Notes: generated by a model not told the origin, from the letters alone. Counted from the first letter of the stretch, positions 35,482 through 44,642 are shown. The stretch: DNA of 64,000 nucleotides from CAVPHV01 sp963821095 (GCA_963821095.1 CAWGCJ010000008.1:62001-126000), one strand, 5' to 3'. Program-made: numbers and translations.

Positions 35482-36730
35482 ACGGCTGATCGATCGCCGG
35501 AGACTTTCGAGCGAGCAGGGCACCGGTCATGGCGGCGAGAGCAACCATCTCGGCGGCAACGAAGGCGGCCACGACGCTTGCTGTCTTGTCTCCCGTCCAG
35601 ACGAGCAGTACCCCAACGCCGACAACCAACGCAGCCACAAAAGCGACCTGAATGGTGACGGTGCGGGCCTGGGCGGTCAGCATCAGGATTAAGCCCAGGC
35701 CACCCAACGCCAGGACGCTGCCCGCTGCAATCGCGGCCGTCAGCGGTGCGGAGGTGGGGGTCGTGGGTGCGAAGACGAGGTCGATGAACCACGGTCCGGC
35801 GTAGTACCCGAACACGGCGCCCACCATGGCAACACCGATAGTGGCGGCGGAGACTGCTACCGCAAGTCGCCGCATTCGATCCTTCTGGCCCGCAGCGACC
35901 ATGCGAGTGAGTGGTCCCGTGAATCGTGTGGCGACGCCGAGCGCCAGCAGGTACGGAGCGCGGAAGACGGCCAGGCTCAGGAACAGCGCGGTGACTGCCG
36001 CCTCTTCACCACCGATTGCCTGCAGGACCACCGGCCCCGAATTCAGGATGATCTGGGCGATGAGTAACCCGCCGGCGAGACCACCGAGGAAGGCAAACGC
36101 CGGCTCCCTGAGCCCGTTGCGGAATTTCATCTTGAAGGTCTCCGGCCAGAAGACCGCCACCGCCGGTCCGATCGCCAAGACCGCCGCGAACAGAAACACG
36201 GAGTCGAAGACGATGGCGACCACGATCCCGGCGGAGAGGCGCAACAGATTCTCGGCTGCGATGTTCGCCGCTGTCGCGAAGTAGTGGCCCAGGCCCGACA
36301 ACACTCCGCGTTGCAACCCGGCAAATGCTGAACCCACCGTGATCAGGAACACCAGAATGGCCCAGCCTGGATCGCTGGAGCCAAACAAACGGTCCGACGC
36401 CAGCCATGATCCGAGAGCGAGCAGACCGGCCAGGCCGACGACGACCCATGCGATCTGTGGCACCGTGCCGGCCACCCCACGGGTGTCGCCGTCAACCGAG
36501 ATCTGGCGGATGGCCCAATGCTGGAGTGGAAACATGAAGAGCGCCACGGACACGGCCCAGAAGGTCCACAGGACAGCGATCGGCGCCATGGCGGCGTCGC
36601 CGTAGGTCCGGGTACCGATGGCGATGTAAAGGTATGCCGCGATGCCGTTCACCGCAGTGCCTGCGAGGAGAGCCATCGACTCCGAGAGGGGTCGGGTTCG
36701 AGCCGATGGCGGCGGGTCGGAGGCGGGCAT
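35456..36730 (-). CDS. Polysaccharide flippase-like integral membrane protein
   Basis: About 424 residues from the ATG at 36730. Some 12 hydrophobic helices are distributed as in Wzx/MurJ-type (MOP superfamily) exporters, for example MALLAGTAVNGIAAYLYIAIGTRTYG at the start and Gly/Ala-rich helices throughout. Sequence signatures are weak, so the family call rests mainly on topology and context next to glycan genes. It would flip lipid-linked glycan across the membrane. It diverges from the 2,3-dehydratase gene, with a 102-base promoter region between them. Confidence 0.7.
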   Translation of the reverse strand: MPASDPPPSARTRPLSESMALLAGTAVNGIAAYLYIAIGTRTYGDAAMAPIAVLWTFWAVSVALFMFPLQHWAIRQISVDGDTRGVAGTVPQIAWVVVGLAGLLALGSWLASDRLFGSSDPGWAILVFLITVGSAFAGLQRGVLSGLGHYFATAANIAAENLLRLSAGIVVAIVFDSVFLFAAVLAIGPAVAVFWPETFKMKFRNGLREPAFAFLGGLAGGLLIAQIILNSGPVVLQAIGGEEAAVTALFLSLAVFRAPYLLALGVATRFTGPLTRMVAAGQKDRMRRLAVAVSAATIGVAMVGAVFGYYAGPWFIDLVFAPTTPTSAPLTAAIAAGSVLALGGLGLILMLTAQARTVTIQVAFVAALVVGVGVLLVWTGDKTASVVAAFVAAEMVALAAMTGALLARKSPAIDQPFSDQTPTS

Positions 36731-36832
36731 GCTGGGGGCGAGTGTACGAGGAGGTCGCCGCTCCTTGGTGATCCATCCGGGCCGGCTAATGGGGTTTAGA
36801 GTGCGGTGCGTCCCCCAGATCTGCGTAGGAGC

Positions 36833-37606
36833 ATGACGTTCGAACAAGCCGTTGAGACGTATCGGGCGACGATGTCTGCGGCCGATCTCGCCCACGTCGA
36901 CGGAGTGAGCGCCGAGGCTGCGGTTGAATCACTGCGCGACTGGTCGACCTTCGCCGACCTCGCCGATGTCCGAGAATGGTTTCTGCGTCAGCGAGCCGAG
37001 AACACCATGACTGTCACCAAGATTCCAGTCGACCAATGCCGGGGCTGGCGCGTTGAGGAGGGAACCGGCTACCTCAAACATGAGTCCGGCGAGTTCTTCG
37101 TAGTCGAAACCATCGAGGTATCAATGTCGAGCAGCCGGGAGGTCGGCGAAGGTGGGTGGTGCCAGCCGGTGATCACGCAGGTGGGCGACGATGGTGGGAT
37201 CCTCGGCCTCCCGCGGAAACGCTTCGACGGAGTGCCCCACTACCTCGTACAAGCCAAAGCCGAGCCCGGAAACTACGGTCTCGTCTCGCTCAGCCCGGCG
37301 GTGCAGGCCACGTTTAGCAATCTGAGGCGTGCCCACGGCGGATTGCTCCCCACCTTTGCCGAATACTTCTATCCGCAGGTCCCCGACCGTTGCCGACTCG
37401 TGGCCAAAGCGTGGTTGTCCGAAGACGGCGGGAGGCTGTTCAACAAGCGTAATTTGGGGATCGTCATCGAGCTCCCCTCCGATGAGGCGGTCGAGTTGCC
37501 CGATCGGTTCCGGTGGCTGTCGATGTGGCAGATCAAGCAGTTGTTCGCTGAGGATGCCTGGGTCAACCCTCACCTGTTTCGGCTGATCTCCATGGTCGGC
37601 AACTGA
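36833..37606 (+). CDS. Single-module NDP-hexose 2,3-dehydratase
   Basis: 257 residues from the ATG at 36833, with a GTAGGAG ribosome site. It matches the Hexose_dehydrat family, which removes the 2-hydroxyl from dTDP-4-keto-6-deoxyglucose on the way to 2,6-dideoxy sugars. Family features are FFVVETIEVSMSSSREVG, GWCQPVI, then HYLVQAKAEPGNYG and LSPAVQATFSN, with a late FRWLSMWQIKQLF. Characterised members such as EvaA or TylX3 have two tandem copies of this module in about 450-480 residues. Only one is present here, so it must act as an oligomer or differ in chemistry. Its stop overlaps the reductase start. Confidence 0.82.
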   Translation: MTFEQAVETYRATMSAADLAHVDGVSAEAAVESLRDWSTFADLADVREWFLRQRAENTMTVTKIPVDQCRGWRVEEGTGYLKHESGEFFVVETIEVSMSSSREVGEGGWCQPVITQVGDDGGILGLPRKRFDGVPHYLVQAKAEPGNYGLVSLSPAVQATFSNLRRAHGGLLPTFAEYFYPQVPDRCRLVAKAWLSEDGGRLFNKRNLGIVIELPSDEAVELPDRFRWLSMWQIKQLFAEDAWVNPHLFRLISMVGN

Positions 37607-38580
37607 TGGCGAGCGATCCGTTGCGCGTTGTCGTTGCAGGACTGGGGCGTCACGCCACCAAGACTGTGCTCCCGGCGCTCGCGGCGAGCGAGAGGTGGGT
37701 GATGACAGGTGTGGTTTCCTTGCGACCCGCAGTCGCGGCCGAAGTGGGTGCGGCATACGGGGTAGCAGGCCACACCTCCCTCGTCGCCGCAATCGAGGAA
37801 GAGGAACCCGACGCGGTCTACATCGCTGTCGTCCCATCGGAACACGTTGCAGCCTGCCAAATCGCGCTGTCTGTAGGCGTACGGGTGATCGTTTGCGAGA
37901 AGCCCCTCGGTACCAGCGGTGAAGACGTCCGGCGTCTCATCACCGAAGCTGAGACCCGTTCAGCTCTGCTCTACGAAGTCATGGCCTACCAGCACCACCC
38001 CCAGTTCGTCGCCATCGAGCACCTGATCGGGACCGAGGAAATCGGTGACCTGGTCCACGGCTACGCCAGCTTCCTGTATCCCCATCTGCCCGATACCGAC
38101 CACCGGTACGATGCAGCTGCCGGCGGAGGTGCGACTCTCGATGCCGGCGTCTATCCGTTGTCGATGGCCGTGCGGCTGCTCGGCGGCAAGACGCTCGAGG
38201 TGCAGGCGTCGCTCTTTCGTGGTGACCGTGAGGTGGACACTGCTGGTGCGGCGACACTGACCGACGGACGAGGCCGCTATTTCCAATGCTCATGGGGAAT
38301 GGGTGCGGCGTACACCAACCTTGCTCGCATCGTTGGCACGAACGGCGTCATTGAGGTGGCTCGGCCATTCTCGAAGCCTGCGCCGTTCGTCGAACCGCTG
38401 ACGGTCGTTGGCGGGTGGGGGGAACGGGCCGCCGTTCCGTATCCAGCGACCGACCAGTTTGTTGCCATGCTCGACGACATCGCTCGCCATCGGGTTGATC
38501 CGGTCTGGATCGAATCGACGCACCGCCAGATCGAGGACCGCTGGTCCGTGATCGACCGAGTGCTGGAGACGAAGCGCTGA
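37606..38580 (+). CDS. Gfo/Idh/MocA-family oxidoreductase, probable NDP-hexose 3-ketoreductase
   Basis: 324 residues. An N-terminal NAD(P)-binding Rossmann fold (GLGRHATKTVLPAL) is followed by the family motif CEKPLGTS near 101-108 and a C-terminal beta-sheet substrate domain with GGGATLDAGVYPLSMAVRLLGG. The start overlaps the stop of the 2,3-dehydratase. 3-Ketoreductases of this family act immediately after that dehydratase in dideoxysugar pathways, which supports the assignment. The configuration produced cannot be predicted. Confidence 0.82.
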   Translation: MASDPLRVVVAGLGRHATKTVLPALAASERWVMTGVVSLRPAVAAEVGAAYGVAGHTSLVAAIEEEEPDAVYIAVVPSEHVAACQIALSVGVRVIVCEKPLGTSGEDVRRLITEAETRSALLYEVMAYQHHPQFVAIEHLIGTEEIGDLVHGYASFLYPHLPDTDHRYDAAAGGGATLDAGVYPLSMAVRLLGGKTLEVQASLFRGDREVDTAGAATLTDGRGRYFQCSWGMGAAYTNLARIVGTNGVIEVARPFSKPAPFVEPLTVVGGWGERAAVPYPATDQFVAMLDDIARHRVDPVWIESTHRQIEDRWSVIDRVLETKR

Positions 38581-38609
38581 TCCACGACAGCAGCAGCGGG
38601 TGACGGCGG

Positions 38610-39755
38610 CTACCGCGTGTCGAGCCAATCAACGATGGTGTCGCACACGCGTTCCGCATCGGCCTCGGTCATCGCCGTGTGGAGCGGTAGGCGTAGAACA
38701 CAATCAGCCCAGCGGTCGGTGATCGGTAGGTACCTGTTGTAGCCGCCTTGCTCCCCGTACGGCGACGAATGCAGCGGAACGTAGCCGATATAGGCATCGA
38801 TGCTGGACCGCCGGAGCGCCATCCGAAGCGCGTCCGTCGCCTCGGGGGTCTCGACCCGAACGTAGAAAGCGTGGTAGTTGTTGACAGCTTCCGGCCGCCA
38901 GCGCTGAGTGAAGAGGCCGTCCTCTTCGTGGTCCCCGAGACGCGTTGCATAGGTCTCCCACAGTCTTTGACGAAGTGCCACCACTTGGGCGTATTCCTCG
39001 AGGCCGGCCAGCAGCAGAGCTGCCTGCAACTCGGTGGGCTGGAAGCTCGACCCGAGTTCGACCCAGGAGTACTTGTCGACCATGCCTTTGAGCATCGCCT
39101 GGCGATTCGTCCCCCGCTCCCAGATGTAGGTGGCGGCGTCAACGAGATCGGGATCGTTGATGAACAATGCGCCGCCCATCGAGCTGTGGATGTTCTTGGT
39201 GAAGTGGAACGAGATGGCGCCGAGTGTCCCGAAGGCCCCGGTGCTCAACGAGCCCAGGCGCACTCCGAGCGCCTGGGCAGCATCCTCGACCAGCCACACA
39301 CCGCGATCGTGTGCCCAGGCAGCGATGCGATCGACCTCACCGGGATTGCCGGCGTAGTGGACCGGCACCAGCACGGAGTTGGCCGGTGCGTTGGTGGCCA
39401 CGACACCATCGAAGCCGACGTTCATCGTTTCGCGGTCAACGTCGATGAACTCCAATTCGTAGCCGGAGCGCAGGAAAGCGTTGGCCGTCGACGAGAACGT
39501 GTACGAAGGCATGAACACTCGGTTGGCCCCGTGCACGGCGGAGAGAAGCATGGCTGCCATTTCTAGGGCACCCGTGGCCGAATGCGTGATGAGGACTCGG
39601 TGGATCCCGTAGGTGGACTCCAGCAGTTCTGCGCTGCGGCGGGTGAAGGAACCATTGACGTTCTCATTGGCGTCAAGCGCCTCGAGAATGTACGTCCTAG
39701 CCGCGGTCGGCGTGTGGGCGACATGGAAACGGATCGGTTCTGTTTGATAGCTCAT
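38610..39755 (-). CDS. DegT/DnrJ/EryC1 (WecE-like) sugar aminotransferase
   Basis: 381 residues, PLP-dependent. The internal aldimine lysine lies in SFHFTKNIHSSMGGAL, close to the WecE/RffA pattern. Also present are the cofactor phosphate region HSATGALEMAAML and VEDAAQALG. WecE converts dTDP-4-keto-6-deoxyglucose to a 4-amino sugar. Here the substrate may be the 2-deoxy keto sugar from the preceding genes. The ATG at 39755 is 133 bases from the divergent rfbB start, so a shared promoter region is likely. Confidence 0.87.
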   Translation of the reverse strand: MSYQTEPIRFHVAHTPTAARTYILEALDANENVNGSFTRRSAELLESTYGIHRVLITHSATGALEMAAMLLSAVHGANRVFMPSYTFSSTANAFLRSGYELEFIDVDRETMNVGFDGVVATNAPANSVLVPVHYAGNPGEVDRIAAWAHDRGVWLVEDAAQALGVRLGSLSTGAFGTLGAISFHFTKNIHSSMGGALFINDPDLVDAATYIWERGTNRQAMLKGMVDKYSWVELGSSFQPTELQAALLLAGLEEYAQVVALRQRLWETYATRLGDHEEDGLFTQRWRPEAVNNYHAFYVRVETPEATDALRMALRRSSIDAYIGYVPLHSSPYGEQGGYNRYLPITDRWADCVLRLPLHTAMTEADAERVCDTIVDWLDTR

Positions 39756-39888
39756 TGGTAGTCCCGAGGCGTCGCTGGTCACTGGTGCCCGCTTGACCGC
39801 CGGTAGCATACCGATCGCGGCTATTGCGTCCGGCCCGCTCCGGGTTTGTTCCGGTGGCCGATCAAGCATCGACGACGGAAGGCAGATC

Positions 39889-40932
39889 GTGGCGGTACTG
39901 GTGACCGGAGCCGCGGGATTCATCGGCTCCAATCTGGTCCACCACCTTCTCCAGCGTTGGCCGGACCGCCATCTCGTTTCGCTTGACCTCCTGACCTATT
40001 CAGGACACCTGGCCAACCTGGATGGAGTCCTTGACCACGGCCGACACACCTTTGTCCAAGGCGACATCACCGATCCCGAAGTTGTGCATCGGGTCTTCGA
40101 GGACCACGAGATCGACGGAGTGATCCACCTGGCGGCCGAAAGCCACGTCGACCGGGCGATTGTCGAACCCATGGCGTTTGCCAAGACGAATGTCATCGGC
40201 ACCGCTGTGCTGCTCCGCCAAGCGGCCGAGTCATGGAAGGGACGCGAGGACGTACGTTTCCACCATGTCTCGACCGACGAGGTCTTCGGCAGCCTTGGGA
40301 CGGATGGCCGTTTCAACGAATCGACTTCCTACCGGCCGAACAGCCCCTATTCGGCTTCGAAGGCCGCCTCGGACCACTTCGTGCGGGCGTGGAGCGAGAC
40401 CTATGACCTTTCCGTCGTCATCACCAACTGCACGAACAATTACGGACCCCGCCAGTTCCCTGAGAAGCTGATTCCACTGACGATTGTCCGCGCCATGGAG
40501 GGGGAGTCGGTTCCGGTCTACGGAGCAGGCGCCAACGTGCGTGATTGGTTGTACGTCGAGGACCATTGCGATGCTCTCGCTCTCGTCTTCGAGCGGGGTG
40601 CCGACGGTGCGACCTACTGCATCGGTGGTGAGGCGGAGGTGAGCAACCTGCAATTGGTGCGAATGGTTCTCGATGAGGTCGATCAAGCTCGTGGTCTTCC
40701 GACCCGAAGCTCACAGGAGTTGATTGAGTTCGTGACCGATCGACCTGGGCATGATTTTCGCTATGCAATGGACATCGGTCGCATCCGGTCCGAGCTCGGA
40801 TGGAGCCCGTCGGTCGACCTCAGGCAAGGTGTCGCCCGAACAGTGCGCTGGTACCTCGACAACCCGGAATGGATTAGCGCGGTCGAAAGCGAAGACCACC
40901 GTTCGTTCAGCGCCGCTTGGTACGACAGGTAG
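39889..40932 (+). CDS. rfbB: dTDP-glucose 4,6-dehydratase
   Basis: 347 residues from a GTG start. Extended short-chain dehydrogenase with the NAD motif TGAAGFIGSN, HLAAESHVDRAI, the dehydratase triad region STDEVFGSLG and the catalytic YSASK of NSPYSASKAASDHFVRA. Forms dTDP-4-keto-6-deoxyglucose, the branch point for all sugars of this cluster. rfbA follows after 11 bases. rfbC and rfbD (for rhamnose) are not in the window, consistent with a different end product. Confidence 0.95.
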   Translation: MAVLVTGAAGFIGSNLVHHLLQRWPDRHLVSLDLLTYSGHLANLDGVLDHGRHTFVQGDITDPEVVHRVFEDHEIDGVIHLAAESHVDRAIVEPMAFAKTNVIGTAVLLRQAAESWKGREDVRFHHVSTDEVFGSLGTDGRFNESTSYRPNSPYSASKAASDHFVRAWSETYDLSVVITNCTNNYGPRQFPEKLIPLTIVRAMEGESVPVYGAGANVRDWLYVEDHCDALALVFERGADGATYCIGGEAEVSNLQLVRMVLDEVDQARGLPTRSSQELIEFVTDRPGHDFRYAMDIGRIRSELGWSPSVDLRQGVARTVRWYLDNPEWISAVESEDHRSFSAAWYDR

Positions 40933-40943
40933 GAGGAAGCACC

Positions 40944-41831
40944 TTGGCGACGCCGAACCCTCACAAAGGCATCCTCCTCGCTGGAGGAACGGGAAGCAGG
41001 TTGCACCCGTTGACCGCCGCGGTGAGTAAACAACTGATGGCGGTCTTCGACAAGCCGATGGTCTACTACCCGCTCACGACGCTGATTCTGGCCGGCGTGC
41101 GTGACATCCTGCTGATCTCGACCCCAAGTCATCTGCCCAGGTTCGAAGACGTCCTTGGGGACGGCGTTGATTGGGGCGTGAACATCGAGTATCTCCCTCA
41201 GGTCGAACCGAGGGGAATCGCTGACGGGTTGATCATTGGCGAAGAGTTTCTTGGGGACGATGCCTCGATCCTGGTGCTCGGCGACAACATCATCTACGGC
41301 CGCTACGACTTTCTGCGCAAGGCCATCGACGACGAAGGCGATCACGCCACGATCTTCGCCTATCACGTCGACGACCCATCCGCCTATGGCGTTGTCGAGT
41401 TCGACGAGGACGGCAACGTGGTGAGTCTGGTAGAGAAGCCCAGTGAACCGGTGTCCTCGTGGGCGATTCCCGGGCTCTATCTCTATCCTGCCGGGGTTGC
41501 TGCAGAGGCGAGGAGTCTCGAGACCTCGGCTCGCGGCGAGTTGGAGATCACTGAACTCCACCGCCGCTTCCTCTCTCAGGGGCGGCTCAAGGCGCGTCGC
41601 ATGGGGCGTGGAACGGCTTGGTTCGACACAGGGACGGCCCAAGATCTGCTCGAGGCCGGAGGCTTCATCGAAGCTATCCAGCGGCGCCAGGGATTGTTGG
41701 TGGGCTCCCCCGAAGAGGCTGCGTTTCGGATGGGCTTGATCGACGAGGATCAGTTGCGCGCCAGGGTGGCTGAGCTCCCTTCCTGTGCCTACCGCGACTA
41801 TCTCTCGCGGGTCACAGATGAGCAGGACTGA
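40944..41831 (+). CDS. rfbA: Glucose-1-phosphate thymidylyltransferase
   Basis: 295 residues from a TTG start with a strong AGGAGGAA ribosome site; no ATG fits as well. Nucleotidyltransferase motifs are ILLAGGTGSRLHPLT, SKQLMAVFDKPMVYYPLTTL, then LGDNIIYG for metal binding and VEKPSEPVS. It makes dTDP-glucose for RfbB. It lies in the rfbB-rfbA operon; the next membrane protein gene starts at the following base. Confidence 0.95.
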   Translation: MATPNPHKGILLAGGTGSRLHPLTAAVSKQLMAVFDKPMVYYPLTTLILAGVRDILLISTPSHLPRFEDVLGDGVDWGVNIEYLPQVEPRGIADGLIIGEEFLGDDASILVLGDNIIYGRYDFLRKAIDDEGDHATIFAYHVDDPSAYGVVEFDEDGNVVSLVEKPSEPVSSWAIPGLYLYPAGVAAEARSLETSARGELEITELHRRFLSQGRLKARRMGRGTAWFDTGTAQDLLEAGGFIEAIQRRQGLLVGSPEEAAFRMGLIDEDQLRARVAELPSCAYRDYLSRVTDEQD

Positions 41832-43469
41832 ATGACGCGACGCACCGGGCCCTTGGTCGTGCGAGAGCCATACCCCATGTTCCGATTCGAGTGGCTACTC
41901 GTCGCGGGGGTGGCCGCCGCAGGTGGTCTGCTGGTGGCCTACTGGAGTCGCGACGCTTGGTTCTACTCGGACGTATGGGACTTTCTCGCCATGCGTCGCT
42001 TCTCTGATCTCGGAAGCCTCTTTCGGCCCCACCGCGGTCACCTGCAACTGCCGGCTGCCATTCAGACCGGGGTGCTGTACTCCGCATTTGGCATGGAGTT
42101 CTGGCCGTTTCACTATCTGCCGCGAGCACTTGGCTGGGGAGCGGTTTCGGGGTTGTCCTGGTGGATCATGCGTCGGCGTGGCGCCCACCCGGCGATTGCC
42201 CTCGGAGCAGTAGCGGTCATTGCCGTTCTCGGCTCCAGCTACTACTTCCAAGCGGCGCACATCGGCGCATTGATCGCCATTTCCTGTGCGCTTGGGGCTG
42301 CCTACCTGATCGATCTGCGGGAAGAACCCAGCAACACAGACAGATTGGCGGTCTTTGCCTTGCTTGTGGTGGGCGTCATGTCGGCTGGGATCGGCGTTTC
42401 GGCATTCCTCGGCATCGTCTTGGGTCTTCTCATCGTCCGCCGCTTGTCGCTCTGGATAGTCCCCGCCATCGCGGCGGGAGCCGTATATGGCGGCTGGCTT
42501 CTCTCCGCTGGTGTTCTGGGGGAGGACGCGACTCAAGCTGTCCGAACGCCGTTCGAGATTCCCTGGGCCGTCGTGCAGAACCTGAAGAACGTCATCCTCG
42601 AGGCAACGCAGTTTCCCGACGCTCTCGGCTGGCCGTTGGTTGTGGCTGCGTTGGCCGGGTTTGTTTGGCTGGTCTGGAGACGCAAGATTGCGGTCTTCGA
42701 CATTCTGGTGCTGAGTTCGGCGCTCGTCTACGTGGTGCTCATCTCACGCACCCGGGCCAATGTCGAACGCGGACCCGTGGCGACCAATGTGATTCTGCTG
42801 TTGATCCCGGTCTTCGTGCCCTACGTGTCGCTGGTCAGGAGACGAGCCGTGGTCCTGGCGGGGCTCGTGATGGCGTTTCTTGTGGCAGCCCACGCAGTTC
42901 GGCTCCAGTCAGGTCTGGATGAGCGGATCGGTGAGATCACAGCGGGACGGCCCACCATTGAGTCGATGGCCGCTCTCATCGCACAGGGTGAGTTCTACGT
43001 GCCCGGAATGAAGCTCACCGAGGTGTCTTCGAGTAATCAACTCACCGTCGGTGGGTTGGCTCGCCTGGTGGACGAGGGCTGGGAGCCGGGCCCGCCGACC
43101 GAGCCTTCGGCCGTGATCCGACTCAGGGTCTCGTTCACGGACGAGGCCGAGGAGGGCGATGCCGTCATCATGGTGGCACCGGACACCTTGCGGGAGGACG
43201 GTTGCATGGTCGGGTTTCCCGCTGCACCCATCGTTCTTGATGTCGCTGGGCTTGCCGTTCTCCGCGCAAAGGCCAGTCAGCCGACCGATATCGTGGTCGG
43301 CTATTCGGCCGCTGGGATACAGGTCAGCGAGACGATCTCGCATGCAAGCACCAACGACCGCGCCTTCGGTATCTCCGGACCGCAGGATGGTGCCACCATC
43401 ACCTTGGAGCCCGTCGAACCGGACACCAAGCTGCGGCTGTGTGGAGTGGGTGATTTTGTTCGACCTTAG
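41832..43469 (+). CDS. Large polytopic membrane protein of the glycan cluster
   Basis: 545 residues with about ten hydrophobic helices in the first 370 and a soluble C-terminal domain of about 170, probably extracytoplasmic. An acidic YSDVWDFLAMRRF segment follows the first helix (about 38-50), the position where GT-C glycosyltransferases carry their catalytic Asp. A GT-C-like transferase is therefore possible, but no confident family is recognised. It starts one base after rfbA, so it is likely an operon member that handles the finished sugar. Confidence 0.68.
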   Translation: MTRRTGPLVVREPYPMFRFEWLLVAGVAAAGGLLVAYWSRDAWFYSDVWDFLAMRRFSDLGSLFRPHRGHLQLPAAIQTGVLYSAFGMEFWPFHYLPRALGWGAVSGLSWWIMRRRGAHPAIALGAVAVIAVLGSSYYFQAAHIGALIAISCALGAAYLIDLREEPSNTDRLAVFALLVVGVMSAGIGVSAFLGIVLGLLIVRRLSLWIVPAIAAGAVYGGWLLSAGVLGEDATQAVRTPFEIPWAVVQNLKNVILEATQFPDALGWPLVVAALAGFVWLVWRRKIAVFDILVLSSALVYVVLISRTRANVERGPVATNVILLLIPVFVPYVSLVRRRAVVLAGLVMAFLVAAHAVRLQSGLDERIGEITAGRPTIESMAALIAQGEFYVPGMKLTEVSSSNQLTVGGLARLVDEGWEPGPPTEPSAVIRLRVSFTDEAEEGDAVIMVAPDTLREDGCMVGFPAAPIVLDVAGLAVLRAKASQPTDIVVGYSAAGIQVSETISHASTNDRAFGISGPQDGATITLEPVEPDTKLRLCGVGDFVRP

Positions 43470-43507
43470 GTGTACCGGGGGCCCCGTCGGGTCCACGGGT
43501 TTTGGAG

Positions 43508-43966
43508 CTATCTCCGGTCGTTGAAGAAGCGCTCCAGTTGCGCGGTGGCGTCCTGGCTGAGGACGCCGGCGATGACCTCGCAGCGATGGTTGAGTCGTTC
43601 GTCTTGGGGAAGGTTGTAGAGGCTCCACACGCCACCAGCCTTGAGGTCGGAGGCGCCATACACGATGCGGTCGACTCTGGCCCAGACGGCTGCCATGGCG
43701 CACATCGGGCAAGGTTCGAGGGTCACGACCAACGTGTGGCCGGTGAGTCGCCAGTCGCCGCGGGTTGCGGACGCCTCCTGGAGGACCAGCATCTCGGCGT
43801 GGGCAGTGGCGTCACCACGTTCCTCGCGCCGATTGTGGTCGGAGGCGACAACGGTTCCGTCGGGGCCGATGACAACGGCTCCCACCGGGACATCGCCGTG
43901 TTCGAGCGCAGCGCTCGCTTCGGCCAACGCGTGCCGCATCGGTTCGATCCACGTGCCGTGATCCAC
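43508..43966 (-). CDS. tadA: tRNA-specific adenosine deaminase
   Basis: 152 residues from a GTG at 43966; the ATG at 43939 would lose the WIEPM start. Deaminates A34 to inosine in tRNA-Arg(ACG). Zinc site residues are H56 with the proton-shuttle E58 (HAEM) and C86/C89 (PCPMC). DVPVGAVVIGPDG is also typical. The gene diverges from tRNA-Ser(GGA), and the 34 bases between them are short for two promoters. Confidence 0.92.
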   Translation of the reverse strand: MDHGTWIEPMRHALAEASAALEHGDVPVGAVVIGPDGTVVASDHNRREERGDATAHAEMLVLQEASATRGDWRLTGHTLVVTLEPCPMCAMAAVWARVDRIVYGASDLKAGGVWSLYNLPQDERLNHRCEVIAGVLSQDATAQLERFFNDRR

Positions 43967-44000
43967 CAGTTCCTCCGCTCTTCTACACTCCGGGACCCTA

Positions 44001-44091
44001 GGAGGGATCGCATAGTCTGGCCTAGTGCGCACGCCTGGAAAGCGTGTAGGCGGGGTGACTCGCCTCGTGGGTTCAAATCCCACTCCCTCCG
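44001..44091 (+). tRNA. tRNA-Ser(GGA)
   Basis: Class II cloverleaf with acceptor GGAGGGA/TCCCTCC and discriminator G. The anticodon loop CTGGAAA gives GGA. There is a long variable arm and a T arm GTGGG-TTCAAAT-CCCAC. CCA is not encoded. Its 3' end starts the first unit of the repeat array. Confidence 0.93.
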
Positions 44092-44219
44092 CCGCAGTGT
44101 TCGAGTCCTGTTCGGCCTCGAACGCTGCTACCTGGGGCGGGTTGTTTTGTTTTCCTCGCGCGGTCTGGGTGTCAGTTGTGGGTGGCACGGTTGGACGCTG
44201 GTTGCCGAGCGCGGGGTAG
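44071..44219 (+). repeat. tRNA-Ser 3'-end repeat, unit 1
   Basis: Begins with the T loop and acceptor 3' strand of tRNA-Ser(GGA). A hairpin at 44094-44128 follows (12-bp arms with one mismatch, 11-base loop TCCTGTTCGGC), then CTACCTGGGGCGGGTTGTT and about 73 less conserved bases. Unit 2 follows directly. The hairpin is the likely terminator of the tRNA. Confidence 0.88.
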
Positions 44220-44419
44220 GTTCAAATCCCACTCCCTCCGCCGCAGTGTTCGAGTCCTGTTCGGCCCCGAACGCTGCTACCTGGCGGGTTGTTCTGTTGT
44301 CTCTGTTCAGTCCTCGAGACACTGCTGACCTGGGGTGGGTTGTACGTATTCTGCGCCGCGACTCGCGGAGGATGTGGGTTTGATGCGCAACGTTGCCGTT
44401 TTGTTGGCAGCGCGGATAA
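44220..44419 (+). repeat. tRNA-Ser 3'-end repeat, unit 2 with degenerate spacer
   Basis: The first 74 bases repeat unit 1 almost exactly, with the same 24-base tRNA 3' end and hairpin and one base missing in the GGGG run. No tRNA 5' half precedes it, so it is not a gene. The spacer from 44294 contains a decayed related hairpin (TGTCTC at 44298 with GAGACA at 44316) and a CTGGGGTGGGTTGT relic. Confidence 0.85.
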
Positions 44420-44443
44420 GGTCAAACCCCACTCCCTCCGCCG
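44420..44443 (+). repeat. tRNA-Ser 3'-end repeat, unit 3 (short)
   Basis: A 24-base tRNA-Ser 3'-end fragment with two changes from unit 1. Different DNA follows, leading to the complete tRNA-Ser(UGA) gene at 44553. The stretch 44444-44552 shows GC-rich runs but no gene. Confidence 0.78.
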
Positions 44444-44552
44444 CAACCACAACGTGCCCTCCCCCGCGGAGCGGGGGAGGTGGGCCGGCGCCTTCCGGGC
44501 GCCGGGTCGGAGGGGGCAGCGATCCCCTCAGCTAGGGATGTGGTGCACATCT

Positions 44553-44641
44553 GGAGGGATGGCCGAGCGGACGAAGGCGACAGTCTTGAAAACTGTTGAG
44601 CCCCTTTCGGGGTTCCGTGGGTTCGAATCCCACTCCCTCCG
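44553..44641 (+). tRNA. tRNA-Ser(UGA), integration target
   Basis: Complete class II cloverleaf with acceptor GGAGGGA/TCCCTCC. The anticodon loop CTTGAAA gives UGA. The variable arm is GAGCCCCTTTCGGGGTTC. Bases 44580-44642 recur identically at 53767-53829, which marks this gene as the attachment site restored by element DNA. Confidence 0.95.
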
Positions 44642-44642
44642 C
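44580..44642 (+). repeat. attL of the integrated element (63 bp)
   Basis: Identical over 63 bases to 53767-53829. It runs from the anticodon stem to the base after the tRNA 3' end. The long identity core is typical of tyrosine-recombinase elements that restore the tRNA on insertion; the crossover is probably in the anticodon region. Confidence 0.9.

Noticed and set aside
43968..44188. Upstream extension of tadA through tRNA-Ser(GGA)
   Set aside because: The open frame there reads GVGFEPT-like sequence, a common artefact of translating tRNA-Ser 3' ends in reverse. A GTG start at 43966 fits the family.
44071..44443. CRISPR array
   Set aside because: Repeat units are 24-76 bases with unequal spacing (149 and 200) and derive from a tRNA end. 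No cas genes are present.
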